From Dyella sp. M7H15-1 (lineage in GTDB: Bacteria > Pseudomonadota > Gammaproteobacteria > Xanthomonadales > Rhodanobacteraceae), in assembly GCF_004114615.1 (NCBI RefSeq), contig NZ_CP035300.1, forward strand, positions 930,001 to 994,000: a DNA stretch of 64,000 nucleotides, given 5' to 3'. The first letter of the stretch is position 1; every line of letters starts with the position of its first letter. Made by a program: the position numbers and the translations under genes. The notes beneath the pieces are model-generated. The model did not search any database. It was given only the letters and a program-made list of their open reading frames with translations, and had not been told where the DNA came from. Positions 35,813 to 44,938 of this stretch are shown here, piece by piece.

Positions 35813-36760
35813 ATGAACCTGCGCGACCTGCACTACCTGGTTTCCCTGGCCGAGCACCGCCATTTCGGCCGCGCAGCGGAAGCCTGTTTCGTCAGCCAGC
35901 CCACGCTCTCCACCCAAATCAAGAAACTGGAGAATGAACTGGGCGTGGTACTGGTAGAGCGCACGCCGCGCAAAGTGCTGCTGACCGATGTGGGTCGCGA
36001 GATCGCCCATCGCGCCCGCGAGGTACTCCATGACATCGAGCAGATCAAGGGGATTGCCCGTCGCACGCTAGACCCGGAATCGGGCACGGTGCGCCTGGGC
36101 ATATTCCCGACGCTCGGGCCGTATCTCCTACCCCATGTCGTACCCATGGTGAGCCATCGCTTCCCGCGCCTGGAATTGCTGCTGGTCGAGGAAAAAACCG
36201 AGGTGCTATTGCACCGTCTGCGCGAGGGCAAGCTGGACGCCGGCATCCTGGCGCTACCGATCCACGAAGAAAGCCTGCATACGGAATTCCTGTTCGAGGA
36301 ACCATTCCTGCTGGCCGTGCCGCAATCGCACCCCTTGGCCAAACGTCCGCAATTGAAGCTCAACGATCTTTCCGACCAGAATTTGTTGTTGCTCGAAGAT
36401 GGGCATTGCCTGCGCGACCAAGCGCTTGAGGTTTGCCACATGTCCGGCGCGGGCGAAAAGAGCGGTTTTCGCGCGACCAGCCTGGAAACGCTGCGTCAGA
36501 TGGTTGCCGCCAACGTGGGCATTACCTTGCTGCCGACACTCGCGGTAAAACCGCCGGTGGCGCAAGCACCGAATCTGCAACTGGTCGAGTTCAGTGGCCA
36601 TCCGCCCAGCCGCAAGATCGCCGTGGTGTGGCGCAAGAGCTCGGCGATGGGGGGCTTCCTCAAACAACTGGCGGAAGTATTCAAAAGCCTGCCGCGGGAT
36701 CTGCTTGATCCACACAGCTCGGCGGCTGCCAGTACCCGCAAGCGCCGACGCCTCGCCTGA
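35813..36760 (+). CDS. oxyR: Hydrogen-peroxide sensor and regulator OxyR
   Basis: OxyR is a LysR-type activator that turns on catalase, peroxiredoxin and related genes when oxidised. The 315-residue protein has the N-terminal winged helix (MNLRDLHYLVSLAEHRHFGRAA) and a ligand-type domain. The redox cysteines are in place: Cys199 and Cys208 in DGHCLRDQALEVC, the same numbering as E. coli. A basic C-terminal tail (STRKRRRLA) is extra. msrA, a methionine sulfoxide repair gene, is convergent with it. Confidence 0.96.
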   Translation: MNLRDLHYLVSLAEHRHFGRAAEACFVSQPTLSTQIKKLENELGVVLVERTPRKVLLTDVGREIAHRAREVLHDIEQIKGIARRTLDPESGTVRLGIFPTLGPYLLPHVVPMVSHRFPRLELLLVEEKTEVLLHRLREGKLDAGILALPIHEESLHTEFLFEEPFLLAVPQSHPLAKRPQLKLNDLSDQNLLLLEDGHCLRDQALEVCHMSGAGEKSGFRATSLETLRQMVAANVGITLLPTLAVKPPVAQAPNLQLVEFSGHPPSRKIAVVWRKSSAMGGFLKQLAEVFKSLPRDLLDPHSSAAASTRKRRRLA

Positions 36761-36766
36761 CACACG

Positions 36767-36803
36767 CTTTGCTCCTTCTCCCCGAAGGGGGAAGGGAGCA
36801 AAG
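36767..36803. terminator. Palindromic element between oxyR and msrA, copy B
   Basis: An imperfect 17-bp inverted repeat (ctttgctccttctcccc against gggggaagggagcaaag) lies between the two convergent genes and probably terminates both. Its ctccttctcccc core resembles the intergenic palindromes at 13701, 47611 and 52054. Confidence 0.65.
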
Positions 36804-36813
36804 CACACACGTT

Positions 36814-37470
36814 TCAGGACGCCACAACAAGCCCGATCGGGCAAGCCACACCCGTGCCTCCCAGTCCGCAGTAGCCATCCGGATGCTTCGACAGATACTG
36901 CTGATGTTCGTTCTCGGCAAAGTAGAATGGCCCGGCCATGGCGATCTCTGTGGTGATGGTGCCGTAGCCTGCATGCCCCAGTTCCGCCTGGAAGCGCTTC
37001 GCCGATGCCTGCGCGATATCAAGTTGCGCAATATGGGACGTATAGATGGCCGAACGGTATTGCGTGCCTGTATCGTTGCCCTGGCGCATCCCCTGGGTGG
37101 GATCATGGCTTTCCCAGAACGTTTTCAGCAAGGTGTCGAACGCGATCTTCGCAGGGTCATAGACCACCTGCACTACTTCAGCGTGACCGGTCATGCCCGA
37201 GCACACTTCGCGATAGGTCGGATTAGGCGTATAGCCACCCGCATACCCCACTGCCGTCGTCAGCACGCCGGACAAGTTCCAGAACTTGCGCTCGGCGCCC
37301 CAGAAACAGCCCATGCCGAACAACACACTCTCGCTGCCCGGAAAAGCTTCCTGCTGCAACGCGCGACCGTGGACGTGGTGGTGATCAGCGTGCGCCAGCG
37401 ACTGCTCGCGTCCGGGTAAGGCATCTTCCGGATGAGGCATGCGTTGTTTCCAGGCGCCGATGCCAAGCAT
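36814..37470 (-). CDS. msrA: Peptide methionine sulfoxide reductase A
   Basis: MsrA reduces the S-epimer of methionine sulfoxide in proteins. The 218-residue protein has the active-site motif GMGCFWGAE (Cys near residue 53), then [12 protein letters not shown] and [13 protein letters not shown] resolving Cys lies near the C-terminus (GVACPIGL). The ATG at 37468-37470 was chosen, with aggagg upstream; a GTG two codons earlier is possible. It is convergent with oxyR and follows apt, which is transcribed in the same direction. Confidence 0.95.
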   Translation of the reverse strand: MLGIGAWKQRMPHPEDALPGREQSLAHADHHHVHGRALQQEAFPGSESVLFGMGCFWGAERKFWNLSGVLTTAVGYAGGYTPNPTYREVCSGMTGHAEVVQVVYDPAKIAFDTLLKTFWESHDPTQGMRQGNDTGTQYRSAIYTSHIAQLDIAQASAKRFQAELGHAGYGTITTEIAMAGPFYFAENEHQQYLSKHPDGYCGLGGTGVACPIGLVVAS

Positions 37471-37498
37471 GACCACATCTCCTCCAACTGGCTGGGTA

Positions 37499-38017
37499 TC
37501 AGTAATGCAACACAGTATGTAACGGAATGTTGTCCGGCCAAAGCGTTCTGCCCTGCAGCGCCAGCAGCTCGATCACCACAGCAGCGCCGACCAACTTCGC
37601 CCCAAGCTGCCCGAGCAGGTTGCGCGCCGCACCCAGGGTTCCCCCTGTGGCCAGTACGTCGTCCACTAGCAGCACACGCTCGCCCTGGCGCACGGTACCT
37701 TCACGGGCTTCAAGGCGATCGGTGCCGTATTCAAGCTGATATTCCGCATGCATCACCGGCGGCGGCAGTTTGCCCGGCTTGCGTAGCGGAATGAATCCGG
37801 CGCTCAGCTTCTGTGCCATCGCGGCGGCGAAGATGAAGCCGCGCGATTCCACGCCGCATACAGCCTGCACGTTGCCGCCCTGCCAAGGCTCGACCATGGC
37901 GTCGATGCAGCGCGCGAAGGCAGTCCCGTCGGCCAGCAAGGGCGTGATATCACGGAAGACCACGCCCGGCTTGGGGAAATCCGGTACCGCGCGGATCAGG
38001 CTTTCAAACGATGTCAT
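37499..38017 (-). CDS. apt: Adenine phosphoribosyltransferase
   Basis: Apt salvages adenine to AMP using PRPP. The 172-residue protein has the standard N-terminal start ([20 protein letters not shown]), the substrate loop [14 protein letters not shown], and the PRPP-binding signature [17 protein letters not shown] (about 113-129). Length and motifs are normal. The gene is in a leftward series from lgt to msrA. Confidence 0.96.
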   Translation of the reverse strand: MTSFESLIRAVPDFPKPGVVFRDITPLLADGTAFARCIDAMVEPWQGGNVQAVCGVESRGFIFAAAMAQKLSAGFIPLRKPGKLPPPVMHAEYQLEYGTDRLEAREGTVRQGERVLLVDDVLATGGTLGAARNLLGQLGAKLVGAAVVIELLALQGRTLWPDNIPLHTVLHY

Positions 38018-38103
38018 GCATGCACTCCCATCAATGCTTCGACTGCGCGCCGTCGTGGCCGCAGCGCCCCCGACAGAATACCTGTCAGCGCAAATAACCG
38101 CCC

Positions 38104-38382
38104 TTAACCCGGCACGGGCATCAAGGTGTCGGTGTCGTCGTCCTGCTCTTGCAGCACTTCCCTGGCCTCGGCCAGGGCGCGATCGATCTCGCGCACGATC
38201 GGCTCGGCAGCAGCGACACTCGATTCGGGCACCAGCACGGCAATGTAATCCATTGCCGGCAACTGCCCGACACCACCAGTGAGGTATTCGCCGGAGATGA
38301 AAGCAGGTATCTCTGCGCTCTCCAGCGCATCCTTCACCAGATGGGCGTCGATCAGGTTCTGGGCTCGATAGATGATGCGCAT
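38104..38382 (-). CDS. DUF2007-family small protein
   Basis: This 92-residue protein has the DUF2007 fold, a putative signal-transducing domain. It reads MRIIYRAQNLIDAHLVKDAL, then ESAEIPAFISGEYLTGGVG and DYIAVLVPE. It has an acidic C-terminal tail (QEQDDDTD). The family has a ferredoxin-like beta-alpha-beta pattern, and its role is not known. It lies between the Nudix-ThiE gene and apt, in the same direction. Confidence 0.85.
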   Translation of the reverse strand: MRIIYRAQNLIDAHLVKDALESAEIPAFISGEYLTGGVGQLPAMDYIAVLVPESSVAAAEPIVREIDRALAEAREVLQEQDDDTDTLMPVPG

Positions 38383-38422
38383 GGAGTCACGCTACTGCTG
38401 CTTGTGTCAACGGGCAAGCGCG

Positions 38423-39394
38423 TCACCAGAAAGCACCGATTCCAGCCACGCCTTGACCCGCACACTCGCGCGCCAGACCCACCTGTTCGGGTGTGGTACC
38501 GCCCAGCGCGTAGACCGGTAGTGCGGCGGCTTCAGCCAAAAGCTGGAAGGCTGACCAACCCAATGCAGGTACATCCGGATGGCTGCGGGTCGGAACCACC
38601 GGCGAGAGCGTGGCGAAATCCGCGCTGATGTGCCCCGCCTGGCGCAACGCATCGGCACCATGGCAACTACAGCCGACAAGCTGCGTCCATGGCAATGGCC
38701 GCTCGTCCAGCAAAACAAGCTGCGACGATTTCAGGTGCACACCTATGCCTGCGCCCAGTTCGCGCGCCCCATCGATATCTTCATTGAGCAGCAAAGAAAC
38801 GCCGCAACGCATGGCTTGTGGTTGCAACCGAACAGCCAGATCACGCACCTGCCCCGCCGTCCACAGCGGAAACCGCAACTGGATCAAACCCGCGCCTTGC
38901 TCCATAGCCGCGCTTATGCGCGTGTACCAAAGCTCAGCCTGATCCGGCGTGACATCTGCGGGTGTGATGACATAGATCGAAGGCAGCCGCAACGCCTGCA
39001 AAATGGGACGATCGGCAGGTGCCAGCAAGTTCGGAGTGATGTCCGAGGGCCGCATCCATTGCAACACCTGTCCTTCCAGCGAGACCGGCGTGCCTTGCCA
39101 ACGCGTAAACTGCCAGGCATCGAGCAACAAGCCACGCTCGCCGTAACGCCATGGCACGCGGATCAGTGGCGCACCATCGGCAGGATCGATATGAATGCCC
39201 AACTCTTCGTGCAATTCGCGCGCCAGCGCATGTTGCGGTGACTCGCCTGGTTCAAGCTTGCCGCCGGGAAATTCCCATAATCCAGCGAGATGCTTGCCTT
39301 CAGGACGTTGTGCCAAAAGCACCCTCCCCTGCGCATGCGCACCGCGCAGCACGCCAGCCATGACGTGTATCGGTGCGCCAGCGCGATCGTTCAC
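38423..39394 (-). CDS. Nudix hydrolase fused to a ThiE/TenI-like domain
   Basis: This 323-residue two-domain protein is often annotated as MutT with a thiamine-phosphate-synthase-like half. The N-terminal domain carries the Nudix box: GGKLEPGESPQHALARELHEE, extended by LGI (about 38-61). It should remove 8-oxo-dGTP or related damaged nucleotides. The C-terminal domain (about 135-323) is a TIM-barrel of the ThiE/TenI type: IYVITPADVTPDQ, LIQLRFP, LLLNEDIDGARELGAGIGVH. I recall this fusion as frequent in gammaproteobacteria. Whether the C-terminal half is catalytic is unclear. It lies 9 bp downstream of folA. Confidence 0.88.
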   Translation of the reverse strand: MNDRAGAPIHVMAGVLRGAHAQGRVLLAQRPEGKHLAGLWEFPGGKLEPGESPQHALARELHEELGIHIDPADGAPLIRVPWRYGERGLLLDAWQFTRWQGTPVSLEGQVLQWMRPSDITPNLLAPADRPILQALRLPSIYVITPADVTPDQAELWYTRISAAMEQGAGLIQLRFPLWTAGQVRDLAVRLQPQAMRCGVSLLLNEDIDGARELGAGIGVHLKSSQLVLLDERPLPWTQLVGCSCHGADALRQAGHISADFATLSPVVPTRSHPDVPALGWSAFQLLAEAAALPVYALGGTTPEQVGLARECAGQGVAGIGAFW

Positions 39395-39403
39395 AGGAAA
39401 CGA

Positions 39404-39892
39404 TCAGTGATTACGGATGTACTCGACCATGTCGAAGTCGTAGCTGTGATCGCTGTCCTTCTTGTGGTGCGTGCGCTTCACTTCGGTCCAATCGCTGAAA
39501 TGGATGCCGGGGAAGAACGCATCGGCGCCCTCCACGGCAGCGCTCACCCAGGTGAGATACAGACGCTGCGCCATCGGCAGCGCATCGTGGAACACCTTGC
39601 CGCCGCCGATCACCATCAAGCCGGTACCGTTGGAACGGGCCTGGGCTTCTTCAATGGAACGCACGGTAACTTGGCCTGGGAACGGTGCCTCGTGGCGCTT
39701 GGACAGCACCAGATTTGCGCGATCTGGCAACGCACGACCGATCGAAATAGCTGTGTTGTAACCCATAAGCACGTACTTGCCGACTGTCAACTGCTTGAAC
39801 CAGCGCAAATCATCCGGCAGATGCCAGGGGAGCTGGCCTTTGCGACCGATTGCAAAATTCTCGTCGAGGGCGGCAATCAACGAAATGGCCAT
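39404..39892 (-). CDS. folA: Dihydrofolate reductase
   Basis: FolA reduces dihydrofolate with NADPH to sustain thymidylate and purine synthesis. The 162-residue protein starts MAISLIAALDENFAIGRKG at ATG 39890-39892. It shows the substrate Asp in LPWHLPDDLRWFK (Asp27 region), the NADPH motif around VLMGYNTA, and MVIGGGKVF. The usual GR(K/R)T segment reads GYNTAISIGRALP, slightly different from E. coli. thyA, its metabolic partner, lies just upstream in the same direction. Confidence 0.94.
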   Translation of the reverse strand: MAISLIAALDENFAIGRKGQLPWHLPDDLRWFKQLTVGKYVLMGYNTAISIGRALPDRANLVLSKRHEAPFPGQVTVRSIEEAQARSNGTGLMVIGGGKVFHDALPMAQRLYLTWVSAAVEGADAFFPGIHFSDWTEVKRTHHKKDSDHSYDFDMVEYIRNH

Positions 39893-40067
39893 GGAAGCTC
39901 CGGGAAGGGTGGCAGTGATCGAATGGCATATGCAGCCGTAGAGGTACCCGGCCACGATGGCTAGCCATTATATCGTTTCGATAGGGAGGCTGGCATGGTG
40001 AATGTGGGTTGGATCTTGGCCTGTACTGGTTCGACCGTCACACAGCACAGCGATTGCATCGGGTTCG

Positions 40068-40862
40068 TTATACGGCCACCGGTGCCTTGATCGCCGCATG
40101 CGGGTGATAATCCTCGATCATCACGTCTTCAAAACGGAATTCGAAAATCGACGTGACATGCGGATTGAGCTTCAATCGCGGCAAAGGCCGCGGTTCGCGC
40201 GTCAGTTGCAGGCGCGCCTGCTCCAGATGATTGTTGTACAGATGCGCATCGCCCAGCGTGTACACGAAATCGCCGACCCCCCATCCGCACACCTGCGCGA
40301 TCATGTGCGTAAGCAGCGCATAGCTGGCGATATTGAACGGCACACCAAGGAAGATATCGCCCGAGCGCTGATAGAGCTGGCAGCTCAACTTCCCGTCTGC
40401 CACGTAGAACTGGAACAGTGCATGGCACGGCATCAGCGCCATCTTCGACAGCTCACCGACATTCCATGCGCTGACAATCAAGCGGCGCGAATCGGGATTG
40501 CGCTTGATTTCTTCGACCACCCAGCTGATCTGGTCCACAATGCGGCCATCGGAGGTCGGCCAAGCGCGCCATTGCTTGCCGTAGACCGGACCGAGGTCAC
40601 CGTGTTCATCGGCCCACTCGTCCCAGATGCTGACACCGTTTTCCTGCAGGTAACCGATATTGGTATCGCCCTGCAGGAACCAGATCAGCTCATGCACGAT
40701 CGATTTCAAATGCAGCTTCTTGGTGGTAACCAGCGGGAATCCTTCGTTGAGATCGAAACGCATCTGCCAGCCGAACACGCTACTCGTGCCGGTGCCGGTG
40801 CGATCGTTTTTTTGCGTGCCGTGCTCCAGCACGTGGCGAAGCAGGTCGAGATAGGCGTGCAT
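40068..40862 (-). CDS. thyA: Thymidylate synthase
   Basis: ThyA methylates dUMP to dTMP and produces dihydrofolate, which FolA recycles. The 264-residue protein is the E. coli length. The catalytic cysteine is Cys146 in [12 protein letters not shown]. Also visible are the dUMP-binding [16 protein letters not shown] and [11 protein letters not shown]. The gene starts only 10 bp after lgt, so lgt-thyA are co-transcribed, a known conserved pair. Confidence 0.97.
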   Translation of the reverse strand: MHAYLDLLRHVLEHGTQKNDRTGTGTSSVFGWQMRFDLNEGFPLVTTKKLHLKSIVHELIWFLQGDTNIGYLQENGVSIWDEWADEHGDLGPVYGKQWRAWPTSDGRIVDQISWVVEEIKRNPDSRRLIVSAWNVGELSKMALMPCHALFQFYVADGKLSCQLYQRSGDIFLGVPFNIASYALLTHMIAQVCGWGVGDFVYTLGDAHLYNNHLEQARLQLTREPRPLPRLKLNPHVTSIFEFRFEDVMIEDYHPHAAIKAPVAV

Positions 40863-40872
40863 GGACGGAAGT

Positions 40873-41769
40873 TTACGCGCTCTGGCTGGAGTCTGCCCTG
40901 GCCAATGCCAGAGTCGGCGCGCGGCGTGACATCCCGATCAGCAGCAAGCCGACGATGATCAAGGGTAACGATTGAAGCTGCCCCATCGTCACCCAGCCGA
41001 ACGCCAGGTAGCCAAGTTGTGCATCGGGCACGCGCACGAATTCCACCGCAAAGCGGAAACAACCGTACATCAGCGCGAACAAGCCCGAGATCAAGTAGCG
41101 CGGGCGTGGCTTCATCGAGGCCAGCCACAGCACAGCGAACATCACCACGCCTTCCAGCACCATTTCATAGAGCTGCGAGGGATGACGCGGCAGACCGCCG
41201 TATTGCTGCATGAGTTGAGTCAGACCCGGGTTGCTGGCAGCCAGTGCGGCATCTTCATCATGCGCGTTGGGAAAGATCATGGCCCACGGCATCAACCCAG
41301 GCTTGCCCCACAGCTCGCCGTTGATGAAATTGCCGAACCGCCCCAGCCCCAGGCCAACCGGCACCACCGGCGCGAGAAAATCCACCGTATCGAAGAAATG
41401 CAGTGCGTGTCGGCGCGACCACCACAACCCCGCCACCAGCACGCCCAACAGACCACCGTGAAAGCTCATGCCGCCATCCCATACGCGGAACAAAGCCAAC
41501 GGCTCGGTCCAGATCCAGCGGATGCCACCAGCGTAATAGAACAACATGTACCAGATACGCCCGCCCAGGATCACCCCCATCATGGCGTAGAACGCCAGGT
41601 CGCCAAAGGCTTCCCGGCTTACCGGCAAGCGGCCGTGCTTGCGGCGGTATTCACCCAGCATCCATGCACCTAGGAAGCTAAGCAGGTACATCAGCCCGTA
41701 CCAATGGATCTGGACCGGCCCCAGATGCAGGGCGACCGGGTTGAATTGCACGACGAAGGGTTGCGACAT
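40873..41769 (-). CDS. lgt: Prolipoprotein diacylglyceryl transferase
   Basis: Lgt attaches diacylglycerol to the lipobox cysteine of prolipoproteins in the inner membrane. The 298-residue protein has seven or so TM segments. The family signature [16 protein letters not shown] is at about 140-155, with LSFHGG-type motif [11 protein letters not shown] before it. The ATG at 41767-41769 was chosen because [20 protein letters not shown] is the family start; the longer reading adds 48 poorly conserved residues. It serves substrates such as BamE. Confidence 0.95.
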   Translation of the reverse strand: MSQPFVVQFNPVALHLGPVQIHWYGLMYLLSFLGAWMLGEYRRKHGRLPVSREAFGDLAFYAMMGVILGGRIWYMLFYYAGGIRWIWTEPLALFRVWDGGMSFHGGLLGVLVAGLWWSRRHALHFFDTVDFLAPVVPVGLGLGRFGNFINGELWGKPGLMPWAMIFPNAHDEDAALAASNPGLTQLMQQYGGLPRHPSQLYEMVLEGVVMFAVLWLASMKPRPRYLISGLFALMYGCFRFAVEFVRVPDAQLGYLAFGWVTMGQLQSLPLIIVGLLLIGMSRRAPTLALARADSSQSA

Positions 41770-41880
41770 AGCGTAGCCGACAGCGATCAAAGCTGGGAGT
41801 TTACCGGTCTGGCTGCTGAACGTCAGGGCCACGGCCCTGATTAAAGGAGCGGCGCGCCATGATTTGCATGGGCCAGATGA

Positions 41881-41908
41881 CAAAGCCCGCGTCAGCACGG
41901 GCTTTTTT
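41881..41908. terminator. Weak hairpin between TfpZ-like gene and lgt
   Basis: An agcccg / cgggct hairpin lies downstream of the TfpZ-like gene. The T tract is on the plus strand, so termination of the leftward gene would be weak. Confidence 0.45.
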
Positions 41909-41922
41909 CCCATACCCGCCTA

Positions 41923-42669
41923 TTATTTCCAAGGATCGATGGACAGTACGGCGATCGGGCGTTTGCTCGAGGGCGAAATAATCGCCGAATAATCATTGTC
42001 GCCGTGCTGGAGCGGCAGCACTTCCAGTGGCTGCGAAGGTAACGCCGCTTGTAGACGATCGAGGTACGCCCGCTGCGAATCGGTTGCGCGCTTGAGTGAC
42101 GCCAATGGCTTGGCGCGCTTCATGACGGCGCCTATCGCCTGATCATAAGGCACATAATATTGGGGCAGCCGATCAATATCTTTGCCCGTCGCCATCACCT
42201 GCAGCACGAAATCTCCCGATGAATCCCCCTTGGGCGGAAGTGCGCCTACCAGTACCGGCCCCGTCAATGAACGTTTGCGAAATTCAGGGCGGTCGCCCTT
42301 GGCCAAATCAGCATCGCTGAGTTCCTGCGCCGACACCATCACCAATCGATCGACTTCGGCAACGATAAACACTGGCCGCGCATCGGTTATGACGTATACG
42401 CCATAACCGAAGGCGATGGTCTGCAACACAGCGATGATGGTCAGATCCAACCGCAGCCATTTGCGCGGCTTATGGCGATTGACCACCACCAGCGTCAGCA
42501 GCGGACCTATGCAGACATCGATCCCCATCAACAGCAGGATCAGACGGTTGGCTCCGGCGGCGCGGAAATAGGGTGAGGGAAACCAGAGAAAATAGATCAA
42601 CGCCCCCATCAGCACGACCAGCACGGCACTGATCGACAAATGGATGCCGGCAGCTTTCCAACGGTTCAT
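41923..42669 (-). CDS. TfpX/TfpZ-family type IV pilin accessory protein
   Basis: This 248-residue membrane protein has three or four N-terminal TM segments (about 8-30, 40-62, 75-95) and a periplasmic domain. It starts MNRWKAAGIHLSISAVLVVL, followed by YFLWFPSPYF and GIDVCIGPLLTLVV, which match TfpX/TfpZ accessory proteins. These are normally encoded beside a type IV pilin gene and help pilin surface display. No pilin gene is adjacent; instead a phage-derived fragment overlaps its ATG (ATGA). The pilin may have been lost with the insertion, or be elsewhere. Confidence 0.82.
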   Translation of the reverse strand: MNRWKAAGIHLSISAVLVVLMGALIYFLWFPSPYFRAAGANRLILLLMGIDVCIGPLLTLVVVNRHKPRKWLRLDLTIIAVLQTIAFGYGVYVITDARPVFIVAEVDRLVMVSAQELSDADLAKGDRPEFRKRSLTGPVLVGALPPKGDSSGDFVLQVMATGKDIDRLPQYYVPYDQAIGAVMKRAKPLASLKRATDSQRAYLDRLQAALPSQPLEVLPLQHGDNDYSAIISPSSKRPIAVLSIDPWK

Positions 42670-42830
42670 GGTGCGAAAAGGACGTTCGCTATGTGAGGTG
42701 GTGCGAAATATACCGAACCTCTACCCGAGATGTATTGCTCGCGAATTGTCTCGTAATCCAGCCCCTCCACCACATCCGGCGGCGGCAGCCTGTAGATATC
42801 GATCGCCGATGTGGTCGATACGTAATCCAT
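42666..42830 (-). pseudogene. N-terminal fragment of a phage baseplate J-like protein
   Basis: This 54-residue ORF reads MDYVSTTSAIDIYRLPPP, then DVVEGLDYETIREQY. The pattern IDxxxLPxPxVVExLDxETI is typical of the N-terminus of phage baseplate assembly protein J (P2 gpJ type), which is about 300 residues long. The J-like part ends after ETIREQ, and the rest is unrelated. Its TGA overlaps the ATG of the TfpZ-like gene. Probably prophage debris near tRNA-Asn. Confidence 0.55.
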
Positions 42831-42885
42831 CACGCCACCTGCAAGCCATCTAGGCGCACGCCTGGCCCATGGCCTGGCCGGCGAC

Positions 42886-43077
42886 GTGAAGACAGTAGGC
42901 GAAGGCGTCAGCGAACTACGCATCGACTACGGCGCGGGTTACCGCGTTTATTTCAAGCACTGCGGCAACACGCTGATCATCTTGCTATGTGGCGGCGACA
43001 AGCGCACGCAAGATGCCGATATCATGCAGTGCCGTCATCTGACCCCAGCGTCGCTGCCCAGTGGCAGCGCATCGTAG
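42886..43077 (+). pseudogene. RelE/HigB-type toxin remnant
   Basis: The residues VKTVGEGVSELRIDYGAGYR, then VYFKHCGNTLIILLCGGDKRTQDADI, match the C-terminal two thirds of HigB/RelE-superfamily 'addiction module killer' toxins. Upstream in frame (RLAHGLAGD) the N-terminus is only a weak match with no start codon. After DADI the reading ends in an unrelated tail. No antitoxin gene follows. The toxin is therefore probably dead. It runs opposite to the neighbouring baseplate-J fragment. Confidence 0.6.
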
Positions 43078-43094
43078 TTCCGTGCAAGTTTTGG

Positions 43095-43275
43095 GCTTTG
43101 GCCTTTTGGACTGCCCCACCCCGCTACGCCGCCTCTATCCGTTTCCTGTTCGTCGGACCCGCATGTTGCCTGCAGCTTCCTTCAGGCGCCCCCTCGCGGA
43201 GGATTCCCTTGCTGTTCGGCTAGACCCTTCCTCTTGCCGGGCAGGTTCCGGACTTTCACCGGTTAATCGCTCCTC
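43095..43275 (-). mobile_element. Group II intron RNA fragment (domain I)
   Basis: On the minus strand the DNA reads accggtgaaagtccggaacc, then ggtctagccgaacagcaagg. Next come cctgaaggaagctgcaggca and gggtccgacgaacaggaaac, and finally a run resembling agtccaaaaggccaaag. These blocks, in this order, match my memory of domain I of bacterial group II introns whose maturase is LtrA-like. No maturase ORF, no domain V and no intact 5' GUGYG end are present, so only a piece remains. Identification is by recall and needs a covariance search. Confidence 0.55.
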
Positions 43276-43342
43276 TCGCCACCACAGCGAGACAAACAGG
43301 CCAGGCACGGCACTACGCGCCATGCCTGGCGCACCAAAAGCA

Positions 43343-43368
43343 AAGGGCTGCGATCACTCGCAGCCCTT
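43343..43368 (-). terminator. Terminator of tRNA-Asn
   Basis: An 11-bp perfect stem (aagggctgcga / tcgcagccctt) with a tcac loop lies 8 bp beyond the CCA end, followed on the minus strand by tgctttt. Confidence 0.8.
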
Positions 43369-43376
43369 GCAGTATC

Positions 43377-43453
43377 TGGCGCCCGAAGTTGGACTCGAAC
43401 CAACGACCCCCTGATTAACAGTCAAGTGCTCTAACCGGCTGAGCTATTCGGGC
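43377..43453 (-). tRNA. tRNA-Asn (anticodon GTT)
   Basis: This is a 77-nt tRNA with encoded CCA. The acceptor arms are gcccgaa / ttcgggc, the D-arm is agctcagccggttagagc, the anticodon loop ctGTTaa reads Asn codons, and the T-arm is ggttcgagtcc. Mobile-element debris lies directly beyond its 3' end, as expected for an integrase target. Confidence 0.96.
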
Positions 43454-43523
43454 GGGGAGCTACATAGTTTGGGCAATGGAGCTCGTGGCTGTCAAGCCAT
43501 GGGCCTGATTCTCAATGAATCTT

Positions 43524-44924
43524 TCAGGCGGTCAGCACGCGGTAGCACGGGACGTACACGGTGCCGCCAGGCAGCTTCATGCGGTGTTGCTGCACGAAAG
43601 CCTGCAGGAGGTGATCCAGCGCTTGCATGATTTCAGTTTCGCCGTTGATCTCGAACGGGCCCTGCTTTTCGATGGCGCGTACGCCCTCGTCCTTGACGTT
43701 GCCGGCCACGATGCCCGAGAAGGCACGGCGCAGATCCGCAGCCAGTTCGTGCCGCGGACGATTGCGGTGAATGGCCAGGGCGCGCATGGTTTCATGCGTG
43801 GGTGCGAAGGGTTGCTGGAAGGTCAGCGGGATGTTCAGGGACCAGTTGAAGAAGAATGCGTCCTTGTTGTCCAGCCGATGGTGGCGAACTTTCTCAATGC
43901 CGCGCACCATCGCGTGGGACACGGCGATCGGATCGTCGACGATAATTTTATAGTACTGCGCGACATCGTCGCCCAGCGCCAACCGCAGAAACGTATCGAT
44001 CTGCTTGAAGTACGCTGCCGATTGCTTTGGCCCGGTAAAAATCAGCGGGAATGGAATACCAGCATTGTCCGGGTGCAGCAGGATACCAAGCAGATAAAGA
44101 ATTTCTTCGGCCGTGCCGACGCCGCCCGGGAACACGATGATGCCGTGCCCCATGCGCACGAAGGCTTCCAGGCGCTTTTCGATATCCGGCATGATCACAA
44201 GCTGGTTCACGATAGGATTGGGCGACTCGGCCGCGATGATGCCCGGCTCGGTGATGCCGATGTAGCGGTTCTTGTGGCGACGCTGCTTGGCATGCGCGAT
44301 GGTGGCGCCCTTCATCGGACCTTTCATGGCGCCTGGACCGCAGCCAGTGCAGATATCCAGGTCGCGCAAACCAAGCTGGTAGCCGACTAGCTTGGTGTAT
44401 TCGTATTCGTCACGCGAGATCGAATGGCCGCCCCAGCACACGGCTAGGTTGGGATCAATTTGAGGTTTGAGGATGCGCGCGTTGCGCAGGATCTCGAACA
44501 CGGCATGCGTGATGCCAGACGCATCGTCCAGATCGAAATTGCCCTGCTCAAGCTGGGTAGACACATAGGTGATGTCGCGCACCACGGCGACCAGCAATTC
44601 GTTGATACCGCGGATGATATGGCCATCCACGAATGCCTTGGCCGGCGCATGCGAGAGTTCGATCTTGATGCCGCGATCCTGTTGCAGCACCTGGATGTCG
44701 AAATTCGGATACTGCTCGAACATGCCGCGCGGGTCGTCGCTGATATCGCCCGAAGTCAGCGTTGCCAATGCGCAGCGCCGCAGCAGGCTATGCAAGCCCG
44801 AGCCACTGGCATCGCGCAGACGTGCCACCTCGTTGCGGGAAAGGATGTCCAGGCCGCCAGCGGGCGAAATGCGCGCACTTACCGTGGCGGGTTTACCGGA
44901 CTTGTCGATCTGCGTGTCATTCAT
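43524..44924 (-). CDS. ppnN: Pyrimidine/purine nucleotide 5'-monophosphate nucleosidase
   Basis: PpnN (YgdH) cleaves nucleoside monophosphates to base and ribose-5-phosphate, and is a known (p)ppGpp target in E. coli. The 466-residue protein has the LOG-family core: the nucleotide motif CTGCGPGAMKGPMKGA and the catalytic signature PGGVGTAEEILYLLG (about 268-282). N-terminal and C-terminal extensions are those of YgdH rather than short LOG proteins. It starts at ATG 44922-44924, just after the stop-distal end of the TonB receptor gene (14-bp gap, same direction). Confidence 0.93.
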   Translation of the reverse strand: MNDTQIDKSGKPATVSARISPAGGLDILSRNEVARLRDASGSGLHSLLRRCALATLTSGDISDDPRGMFEQYPNFDIQVLQQDRGIKIELSHAPAKAFVDGHIIRGINELLVAVVRDITYVSTQLEQGNFDLDDASGITHAVFEILRNARILKPQIDPNLAVCWGGHSISRDEYEYTKLVGYQLGLRDLDICTGCGPGAMKGPMKGATIAHAKQRRHKNRYIGITEPGIIAAESPNPIVNQLVIMPDIEKRLEAFVRMGHGIIVFPGGVGTAEEILYLLGILLHPDNAGIPFPLIFTGPKQSAAYFKQIDTFLRLALGDDVAQYYKIIVDDPIAVSHAMVRGIEKVRHHRLDNKDAFFFNWSLNIPLTFQQPFAPTHETMRALAIHRNRPRHELAADLRRAFSGIVAGNVKDEGVRAIEKQGPFEINGETEIMQALDHLLQAFVQQHRMKLPGGTVYVPCYRVLTA

Positions 44925-44938
44925 TCAAAACTCCTAAA

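Larger units (their letters stand above)
42831..43376. other. Mobile-element debris next to tRNA-Asn
   Basis: Apart from the toxin remnant, the intron fragment and the tRNA terminator, this stretch has no supportable gene. Short ORFs on both strands lack coding character. Confidence 0.55.

Noticed and set aside
43095-43275. RNase P RNA, because of the gtgaaagtccgg block
   Set aside because: The other conserved RNase P segments are absent, while the order of blocks fits group II intron domain I.
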